Shown piece by piece: positions 17,537 to 25,793 of a DNA stretch of 64,000 nucleotides (position 1 is the stretch's first letter; each line of letters opens with the position of its first letter). The notes below the pieces were generated by a model. It had not been told where the DNA came from and did no database searches. It worked only from the letters and a program-made list of their open reading frames with translations. The translations under genes were made by a program, and so were the position numbers. Where the stretch lies: the NCBI RefSeq assembly GCF_001514215.1, contig NZ_KQ948851.1, positions 429,434 through 493,433 of the forward strand, in the 5' to 3' direction. The stretch is from Streptomyces bungoensis (GTDB taxonomy: Bacteria; Actinomycetota; Actinomycetes; Streptomycetales; Streptomycetaceae).

Positions 17537-18104
17537 GGTTGGCCAGCAGCTCGGCCTGTTCGACGGCGTCGTCCAGCGCGTGGTGCGTATGGCGGCGCCG
17601 GGACAGCAGGTGCCCGGGCATCGAGCCCTTCGCCACCGCCCGCAGGGGCAGCCCCGCCTTGGTGGCGTACAGGGTCTTCATGTCCAGGCACCCCGAGTGC
17701 CCGAAGGGGCTCTCGCCGGTGAAGCGGATCAGGTACCAGTACAGGAACGTCCAGTCGTACGACGCCGGGTAGCCGCACATCACCGGCTGGGCGCCCGCGC
17801 TCACCTCACGGACCCAGGCGCTGAACTCGGCGAGGGCGACGGCCGGTTCGGCGCCCTCGACGCCGAGCCGGTCCCGGTCCAGGCCGCTGACCGCCAGCGC
17901 CTCCGGGAGATACGCGTCGGAGATGGGCCGCAGTTCGCGGTAGAAGGTCAGCTGTTCCGGGTCCGCCGGGGTGAAGCCGTCGGCGTCCTGGGTGCCGGCC
18001 ACGGCGGCGCCGATGCTCAGCATGGAGTACGGGCCGGGGATCGGGCCGTCGGCCTCGATGTCGACGGAGATGCAGCGGCTCGGCCTGACACGTCGTGCGG
18101 ACAT
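17487..18104 (-). CDS. DEDDh 3'-5' exonuclease
   Basis: A 205-residue RNase T/DnaQ-type exonuclease. ExoI is 'CISVDIEADGPIPGPYSMLSIG' (DxE), ExoII is in 'CGYPASYDWTFLYWYLIRF' and ExoIII is 'HTHHALDDAVEQAELL' (HxxxxD). It has no polymerase domain. The ATG at 18104 lacks a clear ribosome site, so it may be leaderless or start elsewhere. Its 3' end overlaps the permease gene by 50 bases on the other strand. Confidence 0.85.
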   Translation of the reverse strand: MSARRVRPSRCISVDIEADGPIPGPYSMLSIGAAVAGTQDADGFTPADPEQLTFYRELRPISDAYLPEALAVSGLDRDRLGVEGAEPAVALAEFSAWVREVSAGAQPVMCGYPASYDWTFLYWYLIRFTGESPFGHSGCLDMKTLYATKAGLPLRAVAKGSMPGHLLSRRRHTHHALDDAVEQAELLANLMAWPGPVPRPAPSGG

Positions 18105-18166
18105 GGAACGGCAGCATGGCAGCGGCGGGCGCCGACCGCACCCGGGATTCCCCGCCGGGTCTCCAG

Positions 18167-18598
18167 CTACAGCCCGAACAGGCCGAGGTCCGTCGTCAGC
18201 TCCTTGAAGACCTCCTGGGGCGCGGCGACCAGCCGGCGCTCCTTCAGGTCCATCATGCCGCCCACCGCGCTGACCTCCGCCGCGAGGGTGCCGTCGGTCT
18301 TGCGGATCTCCTGGCGGATACGGAAGGTCCGGCCGCCGCTCCACTCGAACTCGCAGCTCACGTCGACCTCGTCACCGGCGAGCAGCTCGCGGTGGTGGCG
18401 GATGGTCGTCTCCAGCGCCACCGGGCCCACGCCGGCGCCGGCCAGCCGCTGCTGGCTCACCCCGGCGGCCTGCAGCAGCGACCAGCGGGCGTGCTCCGCG
18501 TAGTTCAGGTACACCGCCTGGTTGAGGTGGCCCTGCACGTCGGTCTCGTATCCGCGGACGGTCACGCGCACGGAAAAAAGTTCACTCGGCTCGCTCAC
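18167..18598 (-). CDS. Hotdog-fold acyl-CoA thioesterase
   Basis: A 143-residue protein of the 4-hydroxybenzoyl-CoA thioesterase/YbgC type: 'FSVRVTVRGYETDVQGHLNQAVYLNYAEHARW' has the conserved Asp (in 'YETD' followed by 'GHLN') used in this family. It probably hydrolyses a short or aromatic acyl-CoA. GTG start preceded by GAGGGGAA. It lies 62 bases upstream of the exonuclease gene on the same strand, with no obvious functional link. Confidence 0.85.
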   Translation of the reverse strand: MSEPSELFSVRVTVRGYETDVQGHLNQAVYLNYAEHARWSLLQAAGVSQQRLAGAGVGPVALETTIRHHRELLAGDEVDVSCEFEWSGGRTFRIRQEIRKTDGTLAAEVSAVGGMMDLKERRLVAAPQEVFKELTTDLGLFGL

Positions 18599-18658
18599 TG
18601 CTTCCCCTCTCGCACTGGCTCCCGCCGGAGGCCGGACCCACCGATCCTCGCACGCGCG

Positions 18659-19315
18659 TCACACGCGGCGCGGGGAGGCCAGGACGTACCGCCGCCCGGT
18701 CCGGGGCTCGGTGTACTCGCCGGCCTGCCATCCGGCCCGCTCCAGCGTGGCCGCGCAGGCCCGCAGCACCGCGCCGTCCGGCCCGTACACGGCGACCGCC
18801 TCCGGCTGCGGCGTGGCCCGCACCCGGTAGCCGTCGCCGTCCGCACCCGCTGGACGGTGCCCGTCCGCCTCCAGCGCGAGGGCCGCGGCCCGCACCAGGT
18901 GCGACCGCTCCCAGGCGCACGGCCGGTCGGTGGCGCCGTGCGGATCCGTCATCCGGCGCAACTCCAGCAGCCCCTGCCAGGCGCTGTGCACCTCACGGGC
19001 CCGGGCGGGACCCGCGTCGGCGGGCTCCTCCTCGCCGCCGACGCGGGCGGCGAACACGCCGGTGCCCGCGGCCGGTTCCGGTGGCGGTGGCGCGGTCGCG
19101 GGAGTCCGCGCGGGCGGGGGCGCCTGCGCCGCGGCCTCCCGCAAGCGGTGCCCGGCCGGAGTCAGGAAGTGGTCGTGCGGGGGGCGGGGGTGCCGGAAGG
19201 CGAGACCGCGCCGCACCAGAGCCGCGAGCTGGGCCTCGGTGCCGCGGAGTCGTCCGGTCACCGGGTCGGCGGCCTCGACGACCCGGCGCTGCGCGGCGGT
19301 CGGCGGTCGTGCCAC
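18659..19315 (-). CDS. Conserved hypothetical protein
   Basis: A 218-residue basic protein. The N-terminal half ('TAAQRRVVEAADPVTGRLRGTEAQLAALVRRGLAFRHPRPPHDHFLTPAGHRLR') looks like a winged-helix-type segment ending in the 'LTPAGHRL' wing seen in some DNA-binding proteins. An Ala/Pro-rich linker follows (about residues 60-85), and the C-terminal half is of unknown type. I do not recognise the family. Codon use is like its neighbours. Confidence 0.6.
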   Translation of the reverse strand: MARPPTAAQRRVVEAADPVTGRLRGTEAQLAALVRRGLAFRHPRPPHDHFLTPAGHRLREAAAQAPPPARTPATAPPPPEPAAGTGVFAARVGGEEEPADAGPARAREVHSAWQGLLELRRMTDPHGATDRPCAWERSHLVRAAALALEADGHRPAGADGDGYRVRATPQPEAVAVYGPDGAVLRACAATLERAGWQAGEYTEPRTGRRYVLASPRRV

Positions 19316-19518
19316 GGCGCATTCCTCCCGTCCTCCGGTGAACAGCCTGCCCGGCGTACGGGCAGCCTACGACCGGGGTCCGACAACCGGGGTCCGCCGG
19401 GCGGCCGAGTGGGAGGAGGGCCACGGCGCCTTCCCGGCCCGGCTGCACGTGCCGAGCCCGGCGTTCTGCGGCATGGTCCGCCGGACGGGCCCGAGGCGGA
19501 CGTGGCGTCCCGGCCCGG

Positions 19519-20130
19519 TCAGGCGGGGCCGCCGGGCTTGAGGTTCCAGCCGGCGATCACGGGCCGGCCGTGCTCCGTGCCCAGCCGGCCCACCGTGCCC
19601 GTCGCCAGCTGGAACAGCGCGCCGTCCGACGGCGCCAGACCGAGGTACCGGGCCGTCAGCACCCGCAGGAAGTGGCCGTGCGCCACCAGGACGACGGAGC
19701 CCTCGATGTTGCACAGCGCCGCGTCCGCCTTGGCGAGCACGCGGTCGGCGCGCTCACCGACCTCCTCGGGATTCTCCCCGGGGTGCTCCGGCGGGCCGGG
19801 CGCGACCCCGTCGGTGAACAGGAACCAGCCGGGCCGGGTGCGCTGGATCTCGACGGTCGTGACGCCCTCGTAGCCGCCGTAGTCCCACTCACGCAGGTCC
19901 GCGTCGATCCGGGCGTCGCCATGGTCGATGCCGATGAGCTGGGCCGTCTCCCGGGCCCGCTGGAGCGGGCTGACGAACGCCGCGCCGATCCGGTGGGAAC
20001 GGATGAACGGCACCAGCCGCCGCGCCTCCTCCCGGCCGTGCTCGGTCAGCGGGACGTCCGTCCAGCCGGTGTGCCGTCCTGAACGGGACCACTCGGTCTC
20101 CCCGTGCCGGACGAGAAGGAGATCACCCAC
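19519..20130 (-). CDS. Histidine phosphatase (phosphoglycerate mutase-like)
   Basis: A 203-residue histidine phosphatase: 'LLLVRHGETEWSRSGRHTGWTDVPLTEHG' carries the RHG motif at about residues 8-10, the second catalytic His is in 'VVLVAHGHFLRVL', and 'SPLQRARETAQL' binds phosphate. Short cofactor-dependent mutase-like proteins of this kind are usually broad acid phosphatases rather than glycolytic mutase; the substrate is unknown. Stands alone between unrelated genes. Confidence 0.9.
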   Translation of the reverse strand: MGDLLLVRHGETEWSRSGRHTGWTDVPLTEHGREEARRLVPFIRSHRIGAAFVSPLQRARETAQLIGIDHGDARIDADLREWDYGGYEGVTTVEIQRTRPGWFLFTDGVAPGPPEHPGENPEEVGERADRVLAKADAALCNIEGSVVLVAHGHFLRVLTARYLGLAPSDGALFQLATGTVGRLGTEHGRPVIAGWNLKPGGPA

Positions 20131-20338
20131 GTCGCGCCTTTCCTGCCTGTGCTCGCGAGCACCCTGTCACACCGCCGCCGTGACCCGCGGACCGGACCCG
20201 GCCGCACGGCCGTGCCCCGGGGAGATCACGTACGCAGATCAGGAACCAGCGGGCGGCGCCGGGCATTCCCCGTCGCCGCGCCGGGGTCCGACGTCGTCGT
20301 GCCGGGGCGCGACGGGCCGCCGGCGCCGCGCCCGCGCG

Positions 20339-21163
20339 CTAACCGCTGTGGCGCGCCACGTAGGCCTCCAGCGACTCCAGCGCGCCCCACGCGCGGTCGA
20401 AGCTCTCCGCGAAGTACGCCTGGAAAGCCGCCCCCTCTACGCTGAACCCCTTCAGCTGCTGACGGCCGGCACCGGAGAAGGACAGGAAGGTGACGGAGTC
20501 GTCCACCAGTCCGGCGTTGTGCCAGGCGCATGCGGCGGTCCAGGGCATGACGCGCGCCTCGTAGGCGTACAGGTCGCCGACCTCCGCCTGGTGCTCGCGC
20601 AGCCACCGCAGGTAGGCCGCCCGAGGCAGGCCGTCGCGCTCCGGAACGCCGATGATGCGGCGGACGCTGCCGCCCTCGCCGGAGTGCTCCCTGGCCCATT
20701 GCAGCACCGTGCCGTAGTACGCGATCACCTCGTCGGCGACCCAGTGGTCCGGCGGGTGGAGCCGGACGTAGGTGAGCCGGATCTCGCGGCGCGCCGCCCG
20801 GATCCGGGCCGTGCAGGCCCGGTAGAAGGAGGACGCGTCCGGATAGGACACCATGTCCGCCCGCGACGCCTCAACCTGCGCCGAAGGGCCCTTCCGCTTC
20901 AGCGTGTCCAGCTCCGTCCTGGCCTCGCGCCACAGCGCCCGCCAGTGGTTCCAGTCCCCGCCCAACGCGGCGACCAGGCGGCGGGTGAGCGTCTCGCCGG
21001 GCAGGCGGCGCCCGTTCAGAGCCTCGGAGACCGTCGAGGCGCTGCACTTGGCCTCCGCTGCGATCGTCTTCACCTGCGGGTTGCCCGCGGTGATGCGCAG
21101 CCCGCGCAGTTCCGCCGCGAACCGCAGCACGGGGTCCGGTACCCCGCGCGGATCGTCCTCCAT
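20339..21163 (-). CDS. XRE-family regulator with unknown C-terminal domain
   Basis: A 274-residue protein. An HTH of the lambda-repressor type lies at about residues 15-65 ('LRGLRITAGNPQVKTIAAEAKCSASTVSEALNGRRLPGETLTRRLVAALGG'). The remaining 200 residues ('YPDASSFYRACTARIRAARREIRLTYVRLHPPDHW...FFAESFDRAWGALESLEAYVA') are not the usual DUF5753 domain of Streptomyces XRE proteins; I do not recognise them. The ATG follows GGGGGA. A perfect 19-bp palindrome lies 64 bases upstream, and a small membrane protein gene is divergent; there is no DUF397 partner. Confidence 0.8.
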   Translation of the reverse strand: MEDDPRGVPDPVLRFAAELRGLRITAGNPQVKTIAAEAKCSASTVSEALNGRRLPGETLTRRLVAALGGDWNHWRALWREARTELDTLKRKGPSAQVEASRADMVSYPDASSFYRACTARIRAARREIRLTYVRLHPPDHWVADEVIAYYGTVLQWAREHSGEGGSVRRIIGVPERDGLPRAAYLRWLREHQAEVGDLYAYEARVMPWTAACAWHNAGLVDDSVTFLSFSGAGRQQLKGFSVEGAAFQAYFAESFDRAWGALESLEAYVARHSG

Positions 21164-21226
21164 GGTTTCCCCCAACCGACTCGCTCGGGCCGGATGACCG
21201 GGATCGTCCCACCGCCCGCGCCGAAG

Positions 21227-21245
21227 TTCGGCGAACTTCGCCGAA
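21227..21245. promoter_or_regulatory. 19-bp palindrome upstream of XRE gene
   Basis: TTCGGCGAA-C-TTCGCCGAA, perfect 9-bp arms, overlapping a second palindrome AAGTTCG-G-CGAACTT (21225-21239). It lies between the divergent XRE and small membrane protein genes and is a likely autoregulatory operator. Confidence 0.6.
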
Positions 21246-21382
21246 TTCCGTCGAAGAGGCCCCCAAGACCGTCGGCGCTTCGCAGAACACCGGAGTCCAC
21301 CGGAATCCCTGGACCCGGCGCAGCGGCGACTGCTCGAATGGCCGACATCCCAGCCGGGGACGAACGAGGAAGGGGAGGAAAC

Positions 21383-21619
21383 GTGCCGATCGACCTCAGG
21401 GTGTCACTCCGCCGCCATTACGTGACATTTCTTGCCGTGCTCGTGACCGGGATCGTTCTGATCATGGGGATCAACGGCGCCGGGCAGTCCACGGCGCTCT
21501 ACCTGGACTGCCTCCTGGGCGTGGCCGGCCTCCTCGCCGGCTACGCGCTCGCACCGCCCGAGCGCTCCGGGCCGGGCGATCCGGGAGGGTGCTCCGGCGC
21601 GAAGGAGAGCGGTGCGTAG
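21383..21619 (+). CDS. Small membrane protein, 78 residues
   Basis: A short protein with two hydrophobic helices ('YVTFLAVLVTGIVLIMGING' and 'ALYLDCLLGVAGLLAGYALA') and a polar Gly/Pro/Ser tail. The GTG at 21383 is preceded by GGGGAGGA. No family recognised. It is divergent from the XRE regulator and may share its operator at 21227-21245. Confidence 0.65.
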   Translation: MPIDLRVSLRRHYVTFLAVLVTGIVLIMGINGAGQSTALYLDCLLGVAGLLAGYALAPPERSGPGDPGGCSGAKESGA

Positions 21620-21680
21620 GAGCGGTCGCGGCCCCGCCCGGCCCTGACAGGCGGCCGCTCCCGGGGCCCGCTGCGGGACA

Positions 21681-21725
21681 CGGCCGGACGGCGCTGCGCG
21701 CCCGGTGCGCCGCACCGTCCGGCCG
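21681..21725. terminator. Bidirectional terminator
   Basis: 11-bp arms CGGCCGGACGG (21681-21691) and CCGTCCGGCCG (21715-21725) with an inner GCGC/GCGC pairing, between two convergent genes. Confidence 0.65.
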
Positions 21726-21751
21726 CCGTCGGCCGCCGCCCGGGAGCGGGG

Positions 21752-22960
21752 CTACTGCCGGTACCCGCTCAGGAAGCGGCCGATGCGGCCGATCGCCGCT
21801 TCGAGGTCGTCCGCGTGCGGGAGGGTGAGGATGCGGAAGTGGTCCGGGGAGGGCCAGTTGAAGCCGGTGCCCTGGACGACCTGGATCTTCTCCCGCAGGA
21901 GCAGGTCCAGGACGAACCTCTCGTCGTCGTGGATCCGGTGGACCGCGGGGTCCAGGCGCGGGAAGGCGTACAGCGCCCCCTTGGGCTTCACGCAGGACAC
22001 CCCGGGGATCTCGTTCAGCCGTTCCCAGGCCACGTTCCGCTGTTCGTGCAGCCGGCCGCCGGGGGCCGTGAGGTCGCCGATGGACTGGCGGCCGCCGAGC
22101 GCCGCCTGGATGGCGTACTGCGCGGGCGCGTTGGCGCACAGGCGCATGGAGGCCAGCATGGTCAGGCCCTCCAGGTAGTCCTTGGCGTGCTGCCTCGGTC
22201 CCGTCACCACCAGCCAGCCGGAGCGGAAGCCCGCCACCCGGTAGGTCTTGGACAGGCCGCAGAAGGTGAGCACGACCAGGTCGGGGGCGAGGGCCGCGGT
22301 CGAGTGGTGGACGGCGTCGTCGTACAGGATCTGGTCGTAGATCTCGTCGGCGAAGACCATCAGGCCGTGCCGGCGGGCCAGGTCGAGGATGCCCTCCAGG
22401 ATCTCCTTCGGGTAGACGGCGCCGGTGGGGTTGTTCGGGTTGATGATCACCACCGCCTTGGTGCGGTCCGTGATCTTCGACGCCATGTCGGCCAGGTCCG
22501 GCGTCCAGTCGGCCTGCTCGTCGCACAGGTAGTGGACCGCCTTGCCGCCCGCCAGGGTCGTGACGGCCGTCCAGAGCGGGAAGTCCGGCGCGGGGATGAG
22601 GATCTCGTCGCCGTCCTCCACCAGCGCGGTCACGGCCATGGAGACCAGCTCCGAGACGCCGTTGCCGAGGAAGACGTCGTCCACCCCCACCTCCAGGCCC
22701 AGCGTCTGGTAGCGCTGGGCCACCGCCCGGCGGGCGGAGAGGATGCCGCGGGAGTCCGTGTAGCCGTGCGCCTGCGGCAGCATCCGGATCATGTCCTGGA
22801 GGATCTCCTCGGGCGCCTCGAAGCCGAACAGCGCCGGGTTGCCGGTGTTCAGGCGCAGCACGCTGTGGCCCGCCTCCTCCAGCGCGTTGGCGTGCTCGAT
22901 CACCGGGCCGCGGATCTCGTAACAGACCTCGCTGAGCTTGTTCGACTGCCGGAACTCCAT
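21752..22960 (-). CDS. PLP-dependent class I/II aminotransferase (AlaA-like)
   Basis: A 402-residue fold-type I aminotransferase. The PLP lysine is in 'FCGLSKTYRVAGFRSGW'; 'IINPNNPTGAVY' and 'FADEIYDQILYDD' are cofactor-binding motifs. The start 'MEFRQSNKLSEVCYEIRGPVIEHANALEEAGHSVLRLNTGNPA' matches glutamate-pyruvate (AlaA) type enzymes. It is divergent from an HxlR regulator with a CTTGG-N5-CCAAG operator in between, so it is likely controlled by it. Confidence 0.92.
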   Translation of the reverse strand: MEFRQSNKLSEVCYEIRGPVIEHANALEEAGHSVLRLNTGNPALFGFEAPEEILQDMIRMLPQAHGYTDSRGILSARRAVAQRYQTLGLEVGVDDVFLGNGVSELVSMAVTALVEDGDEILIPAPDFPLWTAVTTLAGGKAVHYLCDEQADWTPDLADMASKITDRTKAVVIINPNNPTGAVYPKEILEGILDLARRHGLMVFADEIYDQILYDDAVHHSTAALAPDLVVLTFCGLSKTYRVAGFRSGWLVVTGPRQHAKDYLEGLTMLASMRLCANAPAQYAIQAALGGRQSIGDLTAPGGRLHEQRNVAWERLNEIPGVSCVKPKGALYAFPRLDPAVHRIHDDERFVLDLLLREKIQVVQGTGFNWPSPDHFRILTLPHADDLEAAIGRIGRFLSGYRQ

Positions 22961-22984
22961 GCGCCCCTCCGGGAACTCGTGTTG

Positions 22985-22999
22985 CTTGGTTTTACCAAG
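22985..22999. promoter_or_regulatory. HxlR operator between aminotransferase and hxlR
   Basis: CTTGG-TTTTA-CCAAG, a perfect palindrome, followed at 23006 by a third half-site CTTGG. It lies 24 bases from the aminotransferase start and 42 from the HxlR start, so one bound dimer could block both. Confidence 0.6.
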
Positions 23000-23041
23000 T
23001 GCGAGCTTGGAAAGTCCAACAACCCGTCTAGACTGCGCCGC

Positions 23042-23668
23042 ATGTCACCTCGCCGAAGCTACGACCAGTACTGCTCCGTCGCCCGCGCGCTCGACGCCGT
23101 CGGGGACCGCTGGACCCTGCTGATCGTCCGGGAGCTGCTGGCCGGCCCGCGCCGCTACACCGACCTGCACGCGGACCTGCCCGGCGTGAGCACGGACGTA
23201 CTCGCCTCACGGCTGAAGGACATGGAACGCGACGGTCTCGCCACCCGGCGGCGGCTGCCGCTCCCGGGCGCGGCCTCCGTGTACGAACTCACCGGGCGCG
23301 GAAGCCGGTTGCTGCCCGTGCTGCAGGCGCTCGGGCGGTGGGGCGAGGACGAGCTCGGTGAGCGGCGGCCGACCGACGCCGTGCGCGCGCACTGGTTCGC
23401 GCTGCCCCTGCTGCGGGCCCTGGACGGCGAGGGGCTGGTCGAGGTCCGGCTGGAGGAAGGGGTCTTCCACCTGCGAGCCGGTGCGCAGGACGGCCCGGTG
23501 TACGGCGACGGTCCCGCGCCCGGCGAGGCCGACGCCCGGCTCGTCCTGGACGCCGGGACCTGCGAGGCGCTCGCCCGGGGGGAGACGGACCTGCTCGCGG
23601 CCGTGCGGGCCGGACGGGTCACCGTCACGGGCGAGGGCGCCCTCGCCAAGACCCTGCGGGAGGGGTGA
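23042..23668 (+). CDS. HxlR-family transcriptional regulator
   Basis: A 208-residue protein. The N-terminal 100 residues are a typical HxlR winged helix ('YCSVARALDAVGDRWTLLIVRELLAGPRRYTDLHADLPGVSTDVLASRLKDMERDGL'), starting with the Cys often conserved in this family (Cys10). The C-terminal half is a SCP2/sterol-carrier-like extension found in actinobacterial HxlR proteins, which may sense a ligand. Divergent from the aminotransferase. Confidence 0.9.
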   Translation: MSPRRSYDQYCSVARALDAVGDRWTLLIVRELLAGPRRYTDLHADLPGVSTDVLASRLKDMERDGLATRRRLPLPGAASVYELTGRGSRLLPVLQALGRWGEDELGERRPTDAVRAHWFALPLLRALDGEGLVEVRLEEGVFHLRAGAQDGPVYGDGPAPGEADARLVLDAGTCEALARGETDLLAAVRAGRVTVTGEGALAKTLREG

Positions 23669-23675
23669 GACGGCA

Positions 23676-23702
23676 GAAGGCCCGCCACACGGGCGGGCCT
23701 TC
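23676..23702. terminator. Terminator after hxlR
   Basis: Perfect 11-bp stem GAAGGCCCGCC (23676-23686) with GGCGGGCCTTC (23692-23702), loop ACACG, 7 bases past the stop and before a convergent gene. Confidence 0.8.
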
Positions 23703-23721
23703 CGGACACGGAGACGGGATC

Positions 23722-24522
23722 TCACACGTTCGGCGGCACCCGGGACGGGCGCCCCGCGCCACGCGTCAGCGCGTACCCGCCGATGCCCGCCAGCGCGGCC
23801 AGCACGCCGCCGATCGCGGTCCACACCCAGCGGTCGGACCACCAGCCGGAGGACCAGCCGTCGTCCGAGCCGAAGCTGGACAGCACCGCCGTCCTCGAAC
23901 CACCGCCGTCCGACTCGGACTTGACGGCGATCCCGGGGACCAGCGGCTTGCCCAGCGAACCGTCCGCCGCCGCGGCGCCGCCGATGTCCTTGGAGTCGAC
24001 GCGTACCTCGGCGCCGACCGGCTTGCCGAGGTCGGCGGAGCCGAGGTCCAGGGCCGTCAGCCGCACGTAGTACGTGCCGGGCAGCGGGTCGTTGCCCCAC
24101 GGCTCCGACCAGCCGCGCACGGTCCGCAGCACACACGCCAGGTCGACGGTCGACGCGCCCTGCCCGGCGGTACGGGTCGCCGCGCCGTACTGGCAGGCCT
24201 GCCGGCGCCGCAGCCCGTCGTACACGTCGATCTGCCAGGTCTGCGCCCCGTGCGCGGCGGGCAGCTTCACCGTCGCCTCGACGGTGGGGCGCTGCCCGAC
24301 GTCCGCCGGGAACGACCAGTACAGGTAGTCACCGGTGGAGGCGGACGCGGTGGCCTGCTGTCCCTGCCGGACCTCCGCCGCCGTGCGGAAGGAGGTGCCG
24401 GCCCGGGTGGGTGCCGAGTCGTCCGCGGAGGCGCTCGGCGAGGGAGAGGAGTCGGCGGCGGCCGGTCCGGCCGCGAGCCCGAGCGCCAGCAGCGCGGCAC
24501 CGAACACACGAGTGATACGCAT
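23722..24522 (-). CDS. Exported membrane-anchored protein, partner of VWA protein
   Basis: A 266-residue protein with signal peptide 'MRITRVFGAALLALGLAAGPAAADSS' and a single C-terminal transmembrane helix ('WVWTAIGGVLAALAGIGGYAL'). The extracytoplasmic part includes a PPC-like beta domain ('GDYLYWSFPADVGQRPTVEATVKLP') resembling one in the upstream VWA protein ('WYKVDVDPGKELRASVSV'), so the two probably arose from a common domain. Its ATG overlaps the stop of the VWA gene by one base (TGATG), so they are co-translated. Function unknown; likely a cell-surface pair. Confidence 0.8.
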   Translation of the reverse strand: MRITRVFGAALLALGLAAGPAAADSSPSPSASADDSAPTRAGTSFRTAAEVRQGQQATASASTGDYLYWSFPADVGQRPTVEATVKLPAAHGAQTWQIDVYDGLRRRQACQYGAATRTAGQGASTVDLACVLRTVRGWSEPWGNDPLPGTYYVRLTALDLGSADLGKPVGAEVRVDSKDIGGAAAADGSLGKPLVPGIAVKSESDGGGSRTAVLSSFGSDDGWSSGWWSDRWVWTAIGGVLAALAGIGGYALTRGAGRPSRVPPNV

Positions 24523-25784
24523 CAGTTGGTCCTCCAGACCGCGACCCGCCAGCGCGACAGCCAGCCCCACAGCAGACCCGCCACGAAGCCGGTCAGCACC
24601 AGCGCACCCAGCAGCCACCAGCCACGGCCGAGGCCGAAGGCGGCCACGTCGTGGTGGCCCGAGGGACCGTCCACCACGTCCACCGTCAGCTCCAGCGGCA
24701 GACCCGGCGTGGTCTTCACCCCGGCCGCCGCCGAGAAGGAGTTGGTGACCTGCAGACACACGGTCTCCGCGGGCGCGTTGTCGTCGTCGCTCTCCGGCTT
24801 CGGATAGCGCAGCCCGGTCGAGATCACGTCCGTACGGCCCGTGCCGGCGGCCTCACCGCGCACGATCTCCCGTCCGTGCAGGGTCACCGCCCGCAGGAGC
24901 ACCCCGTAGTCCGGGTTCACCGCACGGTCGTCGGCCACGCTCACCGAGGCCCGCAGCTCCTTGCCGGGGTCGACGTCGACCTTGTACCAGCGCTGCTGCC
25001 CGAACTCCTCACGGTCGGTGTACAGCCCGGACTTCAGCGACGGCGCCTTCGCGCACTCGGCCGCGCCCTCGGTGGCCACCGGCGTGACCACCGGATCGGC
25101 CGCCCGGTCCACCAACTGCCCGACGCGGTCGCTCAGTTCCTCTTTGTGCCGCACGTCGGTGTAGGTGCCGCCGGTGGCGTCCGCGATGCAGCTCAGCTGG
25201 TCGCGGGTCTTGGCGTCGGGGACCAGGCCGAGCGTGTCGATGGTCAGCCCGATGCCCTTGGCGGCTATCTCGCGGGCCACCTCGCACGGGTCGAGCGGCT
25301 GGCAGGTGTCCTCGCCGTCGCTGATCAGGACGATCCGGCGGGTGCCGTCGCCGCCGTTCAGGTCGTCCGCCGCCTTCAGCAGCGCCGGGCCGATCGGCGT
25401 CCAGCCGGTCGGGGCCAGCGTGGCGACCGCGGTCTTCGCCTCGGTCCGGTCCAGCGGGCCGACCGGGTACAGCTGCGCGGTGTCCTTGCAGCCCTCCTTG
25501 CGGTCGTTGCCGCGGTAGTTGGCGCCGAGGGTGCGGATGCCGAGCCGCACCTCCTCGGGGGTGGCGTCGAGCACCTCGTTGAACGCCTGCTTCGCCGCGG
25601 CCATCCGGGAGCCGCCGTCGATGTCCCGTGTACGCATGGAACCGCTGACGTCCAGCACGAGTTCGACCTTCGGGGCCGCCTGCTCGGTCTCGTCGGCGAC
25701 GGCTCCGCCGGGGAACGCGATCCCGGCCGCCAGGGCGGCGAGCAGGGCGCAGACGCCCGCCGCCAGCCGTTGTCTTCTGATCAT
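24522..25784 (-). CDS. Exported VWA-domain protein
   Basis: A 420-residue protein with a signal peptide (residues 1 to about 30), a von Willebrand A domain with a complete MIDAS ('LVLDVSGSMRTRD', 'TGWTPIGPALL', 'VLISDGEDTC') at about residues 40-235, a PPC-like beta domain, and a C-terminal membrane helix ('WWLLGALVLTGFVAGLLWGWL') followed by basic residues. It is anchored outside the membrane and binds a divalent metal and presumably a protein. The ribosome site AGGA overlaps the stop of the upstream siderophore gene, so this pair is probably in the same transcript. Confidence 0.88.
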   Translation of the reverse strand: MIRRQRLAAGVCALLAALAAGIAFPGGAVADETEQAAPKVELVLDVSGSMRTRDIDGGSRMAAAKQAFNEVLDATPEEVRLGIRTLGANYRGNDRKEGCKDTAQLYPVGPLDRTEAKTAVATLAPTGWTPIGPALLKAADDLNGGDGTRRIVLISDGEDTCQPLDPCEVAREIAAKGIGLTIDTLGLVPDAKTRDQLSCIADATGGTYTDVRHKEELSDRVGQLVDRAADPVVTPVATEGAAECAKAPSLKSGLYTDREEFGQQRWYKVDVDPGKELRASVSVADDRAVNPDYGVLLRAVTLHGREIVRGEAAGTGRTDVISTGLRYPKPESDDDNAPAETVCLQVTNSFSAAAGVKTTPGLPLELTVDVVDGPSGHHDVAAFGLGRGWWLLGALVLTGFVAGLLWGWLSRWRVAVWRTN

Positions 25785-25793
25785 CGGCGGATC

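Noticed and set aside
20131..20338. Possible gene in the gap between the phosphatase and XRE genes
   Set aside because: Open frames here are short Arg/Pro-rich translations without start signals or domains.
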